Below, one piece after another: positions 36,681 through 46,153 of a DNA stretch of 64,000 nucleotides (positions within the stretch are counted from its first letter, which is position 1; each line of letters begins with the position of its first letter). The DNA is from Flavobacterium pisciphilum (GTDB lineage: Bacteria; Bacteroidota; Bacteroidia; Flavobacteriales; Flavobacteriaceae), in assembly GCF_020905345.1 (NCBI RefSeq), contig NZ_JAJJMO010000001.1, positions 2,170,001 to 2,234,000 of the forward strand, in the 5' to 3' direction. A program made the position numbers and the translations under genes. A model generated the notes under the pieces. It was not told the origin of the DNA and searched no databases. It saw only the letters and a program-made list of their open reading frames with translations.

Positions 36681-37812
36681 TACTAGGTATATTTACAATT
36701 CGTTCTTCTAAAAATTCGGCATTAATCTGTTCGTCTCTTTGACAATTTGCATACATAGGTAAACGATACATTAATTGCCATATAGGTCGGGTCATTACTC
36801 CATTAGCATTAGTTCCTTCTAAAAACAAATCTCTATCAACTTTGCTATCTAACTCCACACACATCAGCCAATAATTTGCTTTGGTTTCTGGTGTTTCTGT
36901 TCTAAATTTCACACCGTTAGTAGCAAAAAAAGATTCGTACTCTTTTGCTAATACCCTTTTATTTTCTAAAAAACTATTCAACTGTTCCAATTGTGCACAA
37001 GCTAAAGCTGCGTTTAGATTTGGCATTCGAAAATTATACCCCATTTCATCATGAACATATTCATAAGGGTGCGGAATTTTTGCAGTAGTAGTTAAATACT
37101 TGGCTCTTTCTCCTAATTTAAGATCATTAGAAACAATAACACCTCCACCTCCACTAGTTACTATTTTGTTTCCATTAAATGAAAAAGTTCCTAATTTCCC
37201 AAAACTACCAGTTGGTTTCCCTTTATATTCACTCCCTAATGATTCAGCAGCATCTTCAATCACTGGAATTTTCCAAGTATCACAAATTGCGATTAACTCA
37301 TCTACATGTACTGGGAATCCAAATGTATGCATTGGCAAACAAGCACTTATTCTTTTTCCAGTTTTTTTATTATAACAACCATCTTCCCTTAAGTCTCCAT
37401 TCTCTTCAAGAAATAAAGAAACTGCTTTAGGAGACAACCCCATTGTATCTAAATCAACATCCAGAAAAATTGGAGTTGCATTTAGATACGCAATTGCATT
37501 AGCTGTTGCGACAAATGTCAAAGCTTGCGTAAGTACTTCATCTCCCGCTTTCACGCCTATTAACCGCAGAGCTACTTGAATTGCAGCTGTACCATTTACA
37601 ACAGCCACAGCTTTTTCAGTCTGAGTGATGCTTTGCATCATTATTTCAAATTTATCAACATAAGCACCAACAGAAGATACAAATGTAGAATCAATAGTTT
37701 CTATTAAATATTTTTTTTCGTTTCCACCAAAATGAGGAACATGCAACGGAATAAAATTATCAGTTTTATATTGTGCTTTAATAAACGAAATAACTGAATT
37801 AAAATCTGACAT
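36670..37812 (-). CDS. PLP-dependent sugar 4-aminotransferase (LegC-like)
   Basis: A 380-residue DegT/DnrJ/EryC1 aminotransferase. The PLP lysine is K216 in SFNGNKIVTSGGGG, and D187 in IEDAAESLGS contacts the pyridine nitrogen. GTAAIQVALRLIGVKAGDEV is the substrate-side segment. It would aminate the 4-keto-6-deoxy product of the adjacent LegB-like dehydratase, 2 bp away. The wording matches the LegC family (for example the LHVPHFGGNEKKYLIETIDS start). This intact copy provides the template for recognising the decayed relative at 10679-11697. Confidence 0.93.
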   Translation of the reverse strand: MSDFNSVISFIKAQYKTDNFIPLHVPHFGGNEKKYLIETIDSTFVSSVGAYVDKFEIMMQSITQTEKAVAVVNGTAAIQVALRLIGVKAGDEVLTQALTFVATANAIAYLNATPIFLDVDLDTMGLSPKAVSLFLEENGDLREDGCYNKKTGKRISACLPMHTFGFPVHVDELIAICDTWKIPVIEDAAESLGSEYKGKPTGSFGKLGTFSFNGNKIVTSGGGGVIVSNDLKLGERAKYLTTTAKIPHPYEYVHDEMGYNFRMPNLNAALACAQLEQLNSFLENKRVLAKEYESFFATNGVKFRTETPETKANYWLMCVELDSKVDRDLFLEGTNANGVMTRPIWQLMYRLPMYANCQRDEQINAEFLEERIVNIPSSVR

Positions 37813-37814
37813 AA

Positions 37815-39002
37815 TTACATTTTTGAATCTAAATATTTTCCTGTTTCTTTATGTCCGAAATTAGGTATCATATCATGAAATAAGCTAACAATTTCATCCT
37901 TACTCCAAAATAAATTTATTTTCATTTCATTTATCCGTTTAGTGAAATTTTCTAGCTTTATATTATTAAAATTAACATCGTTTTTAATAATTCCTAGATT
38001 ATCAAATCGATCCATATCTAAAACTTCCTTATCTGTGAAAAATTCTTCAAAATCTTTCTCTCCAGTTGTATCACTTCCGGTAAATAAGCATGGCCATTTT
38101 TTTTGCTTAATCAATTCTTCTACATTTTTTCTAGCTTCTTCTTCAGACTCACATAAATAAGGTTCATATCCAATTTCAGCTAAATACTTTACTGCAATAT
38201 CTGCAAAAGAAATCAAATGCAAATTCTCATTTAATTTAGGAAAAAAAATATCCCTGTTATCTCCAAAAATACAAGACATTAAACAAAGTTCTCCTGATTC
38301 TTTAGGAGTGACAAAATAACGTTTAATATCATTTGGTGCCACAATTGGCTGTCTTTTTATAATTCGCTGATTAAAACCATGTAATAAAGAACCATCAGAA
38401 AAAGCTACATTAGCGAATCGAGCTGTGGAAATTTTAATTTGTTGACTTTTACGCATTAAATACATTTCCATAATCCTTTTAGAAGCGCCCATCATATTTA
38501 CTGGATTAGCTGCTTTATCTGTAGAAACACAAAAATATTTTTTTGTTCCCTTATCAATAGATTGCCGCAATGTTTTCTCTGTATTAAAAATATTAACATC
38601 AATCATCCGCATTAAAGTGAAAGAATCCTTTTCACTTCTCACATGTTTTAAAGCAGATAAATTTAACACGTAATCATATTTACCATCTGATTTTATAAAA
38701 GCATCATATTCAATTGACCCAATATCCAATGCAAATGTCTGAAAATCACCATCAATATAACCGTATGAACTTCTCAAATCTCTTACTAGCTCTACCATGT
38801 TATTCTCACTAATATCTACAACATGCAACTTTAGTGGATTGCGTTTAAAAATCTCTTTAGTGACAGCCTGCCCAATAGAGCCAGCTCCACCAATAACCAA
38901 AAAACTAGATCCTTGAACCTCATCTTTTAATGCATTTTCATAAACTAAAATATCATTATTAAATATTTCTTTGTCTCTACCAATTAATTTAAGAATGTTC
39001 AT
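37815..39002 (-). CDS. NDP-sugar 4,6-dehydratase (LegB-like)
   Basis: A 395-residue soluble SDR dehydratase of the CapD/FlaA1 group with VIGGAGSIGQAV near residue 37-48, LSALKHVRSEKD and STDKAANPVNMMGASKR, where methionine takes the place of the usual SDR tyrosine. It carries a C-terminal extension past the core, as in LegB. It would make the 4-keto-6-deoxy intermediate that begins the legionaminic branch, probably from GDP-GlcNAc given the PtmE-like gene. It is the first gene of the nonulosonic acid run, 36 bp after wzz. Confidence 0.92.
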   Translation of the reverse strand: MNILKLIGRDKEIFNNDILVYENALKDEVQGSSFLVIGGAGSIGQAVTKEIFKRNPLKLHVVDISENNMVELVRDLRSSYGYIDGDFQTFALDIGSIEYDAFIKSDGKYDYVLNLSALKHVRSEKDSFTLMRMIDVNIFNTEKTLRQSIDKGTKKYFCVSTDKAANPVNMMGASKRIMEMYLMRKSQQIKISTARFANVAFSDGSLLHGFNQRIIKRQPIVAPNDIKRYFVTPKESGELCLMSCIFGDNRDIFFPKLNENLHLISFADIAVKYLAEIGYEPYLCESEEEARKNVEELIKQKKWPCLFTGSDTTGEKDFEEFFTDKEVLDMDRFDNLGIIKNDVNFNNIKLENFTKRINEMKINLFWSKDEIVSLFHDMIPNFGHKETGKYLDSKM

Positions 39003-39038
39003 TATTAATATGCTTAAAATATTATTATTTAGAAATAA

Positions 39039-40109
39039 TTAAACCGACAATTCTTTCCCTACTTTACGAACTATTAAACCAATAATCATTAATAGTACAG
39101 CTAAAAAACCACCGAGTACAACCCCTTTTGCTTTACCAAAACGATCCTTAAATAAAGGCAAAATAGGCTTATCAATAACTTGTATCAATGGTGTTTCTTT
39201 ACGTAATGTTACTTTTGCTAATTCGCTTTGCTTTACTAATTCTGTTAAAATAGCAGTATTAGCTTGTACATCTACTTGTCTCCTTGCCGAAGGGGCTCTA
39301 CGGACGTTCATAGCTGGATTTAAATTAAAAGTATTATCATTTGCAACTGCAACACCAGTAATAGATCCATTTAGTTCTCCACGAATAGAATCAGTTTGCC
39401 TTTGCAAGATAGCCATATTCATTCTTGCCTTTTTACTCTTAGTGTCTACATAAAAATTAGATACTTCTTTCGCCAACGCTTCACAAAAATATTTGGCAAA
39501 TAATTCATTAGTAGAGGACATATCAATTGAAATAATTGATATTTTTTTATCTTTTTGACCAACAACCAATCCTCCCTTAGATACGCCTTGATAAATTGAA
39601 CCTAAAATACTGTCATGAACTCGTGTAAATTTATCACGATTCCTATTAGGCAAAAAAATAATATTAGCGAACTTAGGATTAGTCTTCCAGCTATCTCTTA
39701 ACTCATTAATTTCTATATACATTTCTGCCAAAGAAATTCTTTTACCGTTGTAATCAACAGGAGTCAATAATGTCTGTTCAACCATTCTACGAGATTTAAA
39801 TAACTCTGTCAAATTTGACCCCGTAAAAATACTTCCACCACTACCACCTAAATCTAACCCCAATGAACCTGCTAAACCTAATGCACTTCCCAAACCACCA
39901 CCAGATTTTTCATCCTCTAAAGCAAACGATAAAGTAGCAGTATAGACTGGTTTTTTTATAAATGAATAGGTTAATCCCAAAGTGGCTCCTAGTATTCCTG
40001 CCAATACGATAATTTTCCATTTCGACAATAAATAGTTATACCATTCCTTTACTTTTTCTAATAACTCTTTTAACGAAATCTCATCGTTTTCAATAGGTCT
40101 ATTATCCAT
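39039..40109 (-). CDS. wzz: Wzz-like chain-length determinant
   Basis: A 356-residue polysaccharide co-polymerase. A first membrane segment at about 35-52 is followed by KKPVYTATLSFALEDE, a periplasmic domain with a Gly/Ser-rich stretch around 69-95 and a helical region, then a proline-bearing second membrane segment near 330-347. There is no kinase domain. Such proteins set the length of Wzy-polymerised chains. It lies between the large SLBB export protein and the nonulosonic acid genes. A separate Wzc with kinase is at 49347-51782. Confidence 0.9.
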   Translation of the reverse strand: MDNRPIENDEISLKELLEKVKEWYNYLLSKWKIIVLAGILGATLGLTYSFIKKPVYTATLSFALEDEKSGGGLGSALGLAGSLGLDLGGSGGSIFTGSNLTELFKSRRMVEQTLLTPVDYNGKRISLAEMYIEINELRDSWKTNPKFANIIFLPNRNRDKFTRVHDSILGSIYQGVSKGGLVVGQKDKKISIISIDMSSTNELFAKYFCEALAKEVSNFYVDTKSKKARMNMAILQRQTDSIRGELNGSITGVAVANDNTFNLNPAMNVRRAPSARRQVDVQANTAILTELVKQSELAKVTLRKETPLIQVIDKPILPLFKDRFGKAKGVVLGGFLAVLLMIIGLIVRKVGKELSV

Positions 40110-40125
40110 TCTTAGAAATTATTTT

Positions 40126-42603
40126 TTATTTAAAAGCAGTTATAACCAACAATGCCAAACTCGAAATTACGCTACCAATACCAACCCATTCCCCAGCAGT
40201 CATCTTTTTAACTACTGGTTTTTCAGGAACCACAATTTGAGAATCTGGAGTTACCTTAGGATATGATCTAAAGAATAAGAAAGAACTTGCTACTGCAGCT
40301 TTCCCATTTGGATATATTATATAAGCCTTTTTCTTCCATCCCATATTGTCAACACCTCCAACTGCATTTAAATAATACTTGAAACTTTTACCACTTCTAT
40401 ATGGAATTTCAGATGTTAGTAATACATTTCCTGTTACTTTTACACCTTCATTATAAGTAGCAACTTCTATTTCATCACCAGGAAATAAAGTAACATTTGA
40501 GTAATGATTTTTGTCTTTTACAATTCTTTCCCAATCCACAGGAATAGTAGCATATTTTAGTTCGTCTTTTAATTTTTTAACTAATTGTTTTTCCTTTAAA
40601 GAATCCCCTTTTATTAGATTCAAGTCAATACTTTGTAATTTTTCTATTTGCTCTTCTTTGATAGGTCTTTTAATTTTCATCCCATCCAAATTCGCAATAG
40701 ATGTTAGTCCCCCAGCACGCATTACAACATTATAAACAGTTTCTTTTTTGTTAGCCAATACATATTTACCAGGATAAGAAATTGCTCCGCTAATCTTAAC
40801 CATTTCAGGTTTTTCATAAACAGCCATTCTTCGTACATTAATCACATCAAATGGCATTAACTCAAAGTTTTTTATCTGTTCATTATTACCTTCATTAATT
40901 TCAAGTTCAAATACGTCTACCCGTTTAGGGTCTGCATCATCAATTGCATCTGATTTTTTCATTCTTGCAACCTCTACACGTTTTGATGCTGATCCTGTTA
41001 ATCCTCCAACCTGAACAACCAAATCATTTAAAGTTAAATTTTCATAAAATTCATACTCTCCTGGATTTTTAATTTCACCATCAATCGTAACTTTATATTC
41101 TTCTCTAAAATCTAAAATAGAATATACTGTAACAATATCCTCCCTTTTCAAAAGTACATCAGAGTTTAAATCTCCAGACAAAGCACTTGCTAAATCAACA
41201 TTTACAATCTCTGTTGTTAAATCCGATTTTAAACGGATAATTCTTGCTCTTTTAGTATATGCATCTTCTTTCAAGCCTTCTGCACGTGTTATTAATTCAG
41301 ATATACGCATTCCTTCCATAAAAGAATAGAAATCGGGTCTAAAAACAGCTCCTTCAATTTGAATACGATTTTCAAATCGATTCAAAATTTTCGCTACTTT
41401 AACAACATCTCCAGATTGTGGTTGATATATTTTAAATTCACTTTCATTTACATCATGTACTTTAAACTCTTTTCCCGTTTTTTGTAAAATATTTACAGAG
41501 GTTGTATAAGCAAATTCATTAAACCCTGAAGCAAAGGACAATAAATCAAAAAAAGTCTCTCCTTTTTTCATCTCAAAAACTCCAGGACGTTTTACTTCAC
41601 CTTCTACTGTTACTCTCTGACTATAGGCTGGAATTCGAATTACATCATTTTCTTTTAAATTCACATTATCTGACTGATCTCCTTTTACTAAAAATTTATA
41701 GATATCAATATTTCTATAAACCTTATTATTACGAAGCAGTTCAATATTTCTATAGCTTCCATTTTTCCCTGGCCCTCCTGCTAAATGCAAAGCATTGTAA
41801 ACTGTTGCCAAAGAGGACACCGAATAATTGCCTGGTTGTTTACCACCTACAATAGTAACTTTAATTGTTCTAATCTGTGCTAAACTAACACTTACCTGTG
41901 ATTGACCTGATCTAACTGTACTATATACTTTTGCTATGGCTGCCCTGATTTTTTGTGTAGCTGCTTCAATCGTCATTCCTGAAATAGCAATTTGACCAAC
42001 ATATTGTATTGTAATCTTTCCTTCAACGCTTACAGGAATATTATCTTCAAATTCCTGAACACCATAAACACTAATTTGTAACTCATCACCAGGGCCTAAA
42101 ATATAATTCATTGGTGTTGCCAATTTCAAATCGGGCTCAAAATTTAATGTCGGATTATCAAACAACTCTGAACCAAAGATTAAAGCATTTACTGAATCTT
42201 TTATTTTATTATTAATAATCTCTTGTTGTTTCCTTCCAAACTCAGTCTTTTTCTTTTTACTATCCTTACCATCAGAATCCTTGCCATCAGAATCCTTACC
42301 ATCAGAATTCTTATCTTTAGAATCCTTCTTTTTTGGATCTTTCCTAGAAGCTTCTTCCAATCTGGCTTTTAATTTTGAAAATTCAGATTTACTCATTCCT
42401 TTTGATAAAATTGCTTCCTCTGCATCATCTATAGTAAGATCTTTCGCTTCTAATTGATTTTTAATTTTACTAATATCACTACCCGACAAATAATCGACCT
42501 TAACAGTACTTAGATCTTTAGACTTTAGAATATCCTGAGCTGACATATTTAATGACACCAAAAGAGTAAAAAATAATATTAGTACTGCCGTTATCTTTTT
42601 CAT
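40126..42603 (-). CDS. Large SLBB-domain polysaccharide export protein
   Basis: With the ATG at 42603 it has 825 residues and a clear signal peptide (MKKITAVLILFFTLLVSLNMSAQ); the frame opens 8 codons earlier. After a charged linker with a DSDGK repeat comes a poly_export domain (YILGPGDELQISVYG) and then several SLBB beta-grasp repeats (VTVEGEVKRPGVFEM, IQIEGAVFRPDFY, VTIDGEIKNPGEYEF, VKISGAISYPGKYVL, VKVTGNVLL), ending in a hydrophobic helix. It is an outer-membrane/periplasmic export component like the multi-SLBB Wza relatives of Bacteroidetes, paired with wzz. A second, short Wza lipoprotein exists at 51798-52595. Confidence 0.9.
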   Translation of the reverse strand: MKKITAVLILFFTLLVSLNMSAQDILKSKDLSTVKVDYLSGSDISKIKNQLEAKDLTIDDAEEAILSKGMSKSEFSKLKARLEEASRKDPKKKDSKDKNSDGKDSDGKDSDGKDSKKKKTEFGRKQQEIINNKIKDSVNALIFGSELFDNPTLNFEPDLKLATPMNYILGPGDELQISVYGVQEFEDNIPVSVEGKITIQYVGQIAISGMTIEAATQKIRAAIAKVYSTVRSGQSQVSVSLAQIRTIKVTIVGGKQPGNYSVSSLATVYNALHLAGGPGKNGSYRNIELLRNNKVYRNIDIYKFLVKGDQSDNVNLKENDVIRIPAYSQRVTVEGEVKRPGVFEMKKGETFFDLLSFASGFNEFAYTTSVNILQKTGKEFKVHDVNESEFKIYQPQSGDVVKVAKILNRFENRIQIEGAVFRPDFYSFMEGMRISELITRAEGLKEDAYTKRARIIRLKSDLTTEIVNVDLASALSGDLNSDVLLKREDIVTVYSILDFREEYKVTIDGEIKNPGEYEFYENLTLNDLVVQVGGLTGSASKRVEVARMKKSDAIDDADPKRVDVFELEINEGNNEQIKNFELMPFDVINVRRMAVYEKPEMVKISGAISYPGKYVLANKKETVYNVVMRAGGLTSIANLDGMKIKRPIKEEQIEKLQSIDLNLIKGDSLKEKQLVKKLKDELKYATIPVDWERIVKDKNHYSNVTLFPGDEIEVATYNEGVKVTGNVLLTSEIPYRSGKSFKYYLNAVGGVDNMGWKKKAYIIYPNGKAAVASSFLFFRSYPKVTPDSQIVVPEKPVVKKMTAGEWVGIGSVISSLALLVITAFK
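42263..42307 (-). repeat. Three 15-bp tandem units encoding DSDGK
   Basis: Plus-strand units TCCTTACCATCAGAA, TCCTTGCCATCAGAA and TCCTTACCATCAGAA lie head to tail, with a diverged fourth copy to 42322. Read in the minus frame they encode repeats of Asp-Ser-Asp-Gly-Lys in the linker of the SLBB protein. Fifteen-base units keep the frame, so copy number could vary without loss of the protein. Confidence 0.9.
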
Positions 42604-42665
42604 AATTAATTTTAAAATAAAATTCATTTAGTTAATCGCTGATTTTGGATTAGAAATTACAATCT

Positions 42666-43712
42666 TTAAGAATATTGTTTTTTATAATAATCTTTATAAG
42701 TTCCTGAAGTTACGTTTTTTAACCACTGTTCATTACTTAAATACCAATTTATGGTTTTCTCAAGCCCTTCTTCAAAAGTTACAGAAGGCTTCCACCCTAA
42801 TTCTTTATTTATTTTGGAAGCATCAATTGCATAACGCAAATCATGTCCTGGTCTATCTTTTACGTAAGTAATTAATTTTTGTGAAGCTCCTTTATCTCTT
42901 CCTAATTTCTCATCCATGATTTGGCACAACAATTTAACCAAATCAATATTCTTCCATTCATTAAAACCTCCAATATTATAGGTTTCATGATTTTTACCTT
43001 CATGAAATACTAAATCAATTGCTATAGCATGGTCCTCTACAAATAACCAATCACGCGTATAATTACCATCTCCATATACCGGCAATGGCTTATTATTGAT
43101 AATATTATTAATAAAAAGTGGAATTAATTTTTCTGGAAAGTGATAAGAACCATAATTATTGGAGCAATTTGTTAAAACATAAGGCAAACCGTATGTTTCT
43201 CCGTATGCCCGTACAAAATGATCTGAACTAGCTTTTGAAGCTGAATAAGGTGAATTGGGATCATAAGATGTTTTTTCTGTAAACAATCCTTCAGCGCCAA
43301 GCGATCCATAAACCTCATCAGTACTAATATGATAAAACCTTTTCCCTACTTGATTATTTTTCCATTGATTTTTTGCTGCATTCAATAAATTCATTGTACC
43401 AATAACATTTGTCTTTACAAATGAAAGAGGATCTTCTATTGAACGATCGACATGAGATTCAGCTGCTAAGTGCAGTACTCCTTCAAATTCATTTTCAGAA
43501 AAAAGTTTATTTATAAAAAACTCATCAACTATATCTCCTTTAACAAAGGTATAATTTGGTTCATCTTCAATATCTTTTATATTTTCAAGATTACCTGCGT
43601 AAGTTAGTACATCTAAATTAAAAATATGATATTGTGGATATTTCGTCACAAAACGTCTCACTACGTGCGAACCAATAAATCCAGCACCTCCAGTTATAAG
43701 TAGTTTTTTCAT
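42666..43712 (-). CDS. rmlB: dTDP-glucose 4,6-dehydratase
   Basis: A 348-residue dehydratase from the ATG at 43712; the longer frame uses a GTG at 43721 that overlaps the manC stop. ITGGAGFIGSHV binds NAD, HLAAESHVDRSI and HISTDEVYGSLG carry the Asp/Glu dehydration pair, and YSASKASSDH the catalytic Tyr and Lys. It supplies dTDP-4-keto-6-deoxyglucose to rmlC and rmlD, which lie about 32 kb downstream next to rmlA. Motifs are unmistakable. Confidence 0.97.
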   Translation of the reverse strand: MKKLLITGGAGFIGSHVVRRFVTKYPQYHIFNLDVLTYAGNLENIKDIEDEPNYTFVKGDIVDEFFINKLFSENEFEGVLHLAAESHVDRSIEDPLSFVKTNVIGTMNLLNAAKNQWKNNQVGKRFYHISTDEVYGSLGAEGLFTEKTSYDPNSPYSASKASSDHFVRAYGETYGLPYVLTNCSNNYGSYHFPEKLIPLFINNIINNKPLPVYGDGNYTRDWLFVEDHAIAIDLVFHEGKNHETYNIGGFNEWKNIDLVKLLCQIMDEKLGRDKGASQKLITYVKDRPGHDLRYAIDASKINKELGWKPSVTFEEGLEKTINWYLSNEQWLKNVTSGTYKDYYKKQYS

Positions 43713-43720
43713 TTTAATCA

Positions 43721-44728
43721 CTAATTCAATAATTCAGAGTTTTGGCTTTCTAATTCACCATATAAATCTTTCACATCTTGTGAATTTTCTTTTTGCAATA
43801 TCAAATTCGCTGTATCTGTACATACAAAAATAGTGTTTTTCAATCCTAAAAATGTTGTATATTTATCAGAACCTATTACCATATTCCCATATTTATCAAC
43901 AAAGTGCCCTTTAGAAATTAAATAATCGTACACTGACTCAAAAGATCCTAAATCTGACCAAGCAAAAGATGCTGGTACTACTTTAATCTTTTTACTACGC
44001 TCCATAACAGCATAATCAATACTTATAGAAGGAATATCTAGTGACAAATCTAAATCTAGATTACCATTTATATTTTTCTCCCAAGTTCTTTTAGCCTTTT
44101 CATATACTTCAGGCTGATATGCTTTTAATTCATCTAATAGAACACTCGCCTTGAAGCAAAACATTCCACTATTCCATAAAAAATTACCTCTAGCTATAAA
44201 ATCCTTTGCAGTAACACTATTAGGTTTTTCACGAAAAGAAATTACATCATCTCCTTTTGATTCTATATATCCATAACCAGTTTCTGGTTTTGTAGGTACA
44301 ATTCCAAAAGTTACAATATAACCTTCTTCTGCTCTAGCAATTGCTTTTTTTATAGCTTCATTATATTGATCCATTTCGTCAATAATATGATCCGAAGGAG
44401 TTACAATCAATATATCATTAGGTTGAGAAGCAAATGCAGCAAAAGCAATAGCCGCCGCTGTATTTCTGGGAGTTGATTCAACAATATTAATATAATCCTT
44501 TCCTAGCTTATTCATTACCTTTTCACTCAAGTGGCAGTTATCTACATTTCCGACAACCATAACTTTATCTGCCAAATTAGCATTTCGTTCTACCGTCATT
44601 TCAAACAACGATTTATCTTCGAATATCTCTAAATATTGCTTAGGCATACTTTTACGAGAAAGCGGCCATAATCTACTTCCTATTCCCCCCGTCAAAACAA
44701 CATGTGTAATAGAATTCATTGTATTCAT
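43721..44728 (-). CDS. manC: Mannose-1-phosphate guanylyltransferase
   Basis: A 335-residue single-domain GMP enzyme with VVLTGGIGSRLWPLSRKSMPKQ at its start, TPSDHIIDEMDQYNEAI, the FREKP sugar-binding motif and FLWNSGMF. It lacks the C-terminal phosphomannose isomerase domain of bifunctional ManC. It makes GDP-mannose. No GDP-mannose dehydratase (gmd) or fucose synthase is in the window, so mannose itself or a product made elsewhere may be used. It follows the dehydrogenase gene by 43 bp. Confidence 0.93.
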   Translation of the reverse strand: MNTMNSITHVVLTGGIGSRLWPLSRKSMPKQYLEIFEDKSLFEMTVERNANLADKVMVVGNVDNCHLSEKVMNKLGKDYINIVESTPRNTAAAIAFAAFASQPNDILIVTPSDHIIDEMDQYNEAIKKAIARAEEGYIVTFGIVPTKPETGYGYIESKGDDVISFREKPNSVTAKDFIARGNFLWNSGMFCFKASVLLDELKAYQPEVYEKAKRTWEKNINGNLDLDLSLDIPSISIDYAVMERSKKIKVVPASFAWSDLGSFESVYDYLISKGHFVDKYGNMVIGSDKYTTFLGLKNTIFVCTDTANLILQKENSQDVKDLYGELESQNSELLN

Positions 44729-44771
44729 AATTTATTTTTTACTAATAAAAAAAGGTAATAATCACTTATTT

Positions 44772-46055
44772 TTATAGCCTATTATCAGCAATATTTCCTA
44801 ACACTCCTTTTACATCATACAACAAGCTATTCTCTTTTTGTAATTCTGAAAAGTTTAAATTCAAAAATTCAGCATGGGCTACTCCTAAAACAACCGCATC
44901 AAATTTTTGATTAGGAATTATATTGGTTATATCTAATCTATATTCTTTATCTACCTCTTCTAAACTAGCTAATGGATCGAATATTGTAATTGTGATGCCA
45001 TATTCTTTCAAAGCTTTTATTAAATCAACAATTTTGGTATTACGGACATCTGGGCAATTTTCTTTAAATGTAATTCCAAGCATTAAAAGGTTAGCTCCAT
45101 TTACATAAATCCCTTTCTTTAACATTAACTTCACTACTTGTGAAGCGATATATTCTCCCATACTATCATTTAAACGTCGTCCTGCTAAAATAATTTCAGG
45201 ATGATAACCAAATTCCTGAGCTCTTTGTGCCAAATAATAAGGATCGACACCTATACAATGGCCTCCAACCAATCCTGGTTTAAATGGTAGAAAATTCCAT
45301 TTAGTTCCTGCAGCTTCTAAAACAGCCTGAGTATCAATATCCATTAAATTGAATATTTTAGCTAGTTCATTTACAAACGCAATATTAATATCTCTTTGTG
45401 AATTTTCAATAACCTTAGCAGCCTCAGCTACTTTTATAGTTGGTGCTAAATGGGTTCCCGCTATAATAACAGTATTATATAGTTCATCGACTTTTTTCCC
45501 TATTTCTGGAGTGGAGCCCGATGTAACTTTTAAAATCTTCTCAACTGTATGTTCTTTATCACCTGGATTAATACGCTCTGGCGAATACCCTGCATAAAAA
45601 TCAATATTATATCTTAATCCTGATATTTTCTCCAAAACAGGAACACATTCTTCTTCGGTTACTCCTGGATAAACAGTAGATTCATAAATAACTATGTCTC
45701 CTTTTTTTAAAACTGAACCAACAGTTTCACTTGATTTATATAAAGGCGTTAAATCTGGTCTATTATTCTTATCTACTGGAGTAGGAACTGTTACTATATA
45801 ATAATTGCAATCTATTATATTTTCTATTTTTGAGGTACAATACAAACCAATACTATCTCCTACTTTATCAAGTAAAACTTTTTGCAAAGTTTCATCATCA
45901 ACTTCTAGTGTTGTATCAGTACCCAACTGTAACGAATTAATTCTTGATTGATTAATGTCGAAACCAACAACCGAATATTTTGTAGCAAATAACCTAGCCA
46001 ATGGCAAGCCAACATAACCTAAGCCTATAACTGCTATTTTTACGTTTTCCTCCAT
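44772..46055 (-). CDS. UDP-HexNAc 6-dehydrogenase (TviB/WbpO-like)
   Basis: A 427-residue nucleotide-sugar dehydrogenase with VIGLGYVGLPLARLFA at 9-24, VTVPTPVDKNNRPDLTPL and the catalytic-cysteine motif GLVGGHCIGVDPYYLAQRAQ. The last wording matches the TviB/WbpO branch, which oxidises UDP-GlcNAc or UDP-GalNAc to the uronic acid, rather than WecB-linked WecC. With the TviC-like epimerase at 48343 it could yield UDP-GalNAcA. It is the first gene after a consensus promoter and leader hairpin at 46101-46184. Confidence 0.92.
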   Translation of the reverse strand: MEENVKIAVIGLGYVGLPLARLFATKYSVVGFDINQSRINSLQLGTDTTLEVDDETLQKVLLDKVGDSIGLYCTSKIENIIDCNYYIVTVPTPVDKNNRPDLTPLYKSSETVGSVLKKGDIVIYESTVYPGVTEEECVPVLEKISGLRYNIDFYAGYSPERINPGDKEHTVEKILKVTSGSTPEIGKKVDELYNTVIIAGTHLAPTIKVAEAAKVIENSQRDINIAFVNELAKIFNLMDIDTQAVLEAAGTKWNFLPFKPGLVGGHCIGVDPYYLAQRAQEFGYHPEIILAGRRLNDSMGEYIASQVVKLMLKKGIYVNGANLLMLGITFKENCPDVRNTKIVDLIKALKEYGITITIFDPLASLEEVDKEYRLDITNIIPNQKFDAVVLGVAHAEFLNLNFSELQKENSLLYDVKGVLGNIADNRL

Positions 46056-46100
46056 TACTACTAGTTTTTTATAGTTATTTTAATCATTTATTTACACAGC

Positions 46101-46140
46101 TTCGCTTATCCAAGTCACATTTTTGACTCAGATAAGCGAA
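46101..46140 (-). promoter_or_regulatory. Strong 17-bp leader hairpin before the tviB-like gene
   Basis: TTCGCTTATC at 46101-46110 is an exact inverted repeat of GATAAGCGAA at 46131-46140. Inner bases extend the stem; in minus-strand RNA two G-U pairs make it continuous over 17 bp with a 6-nt loop. It begins about seven bases after the predicted transcription start and ends 45 bases before the ATG. There is no U-run, so it is not a standard terminator. It may stabilise the mRNA 5' end or be a regulator's site. Confidence 0.75.
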
Positions 46141-46153
46141 CATACATTTTTGG

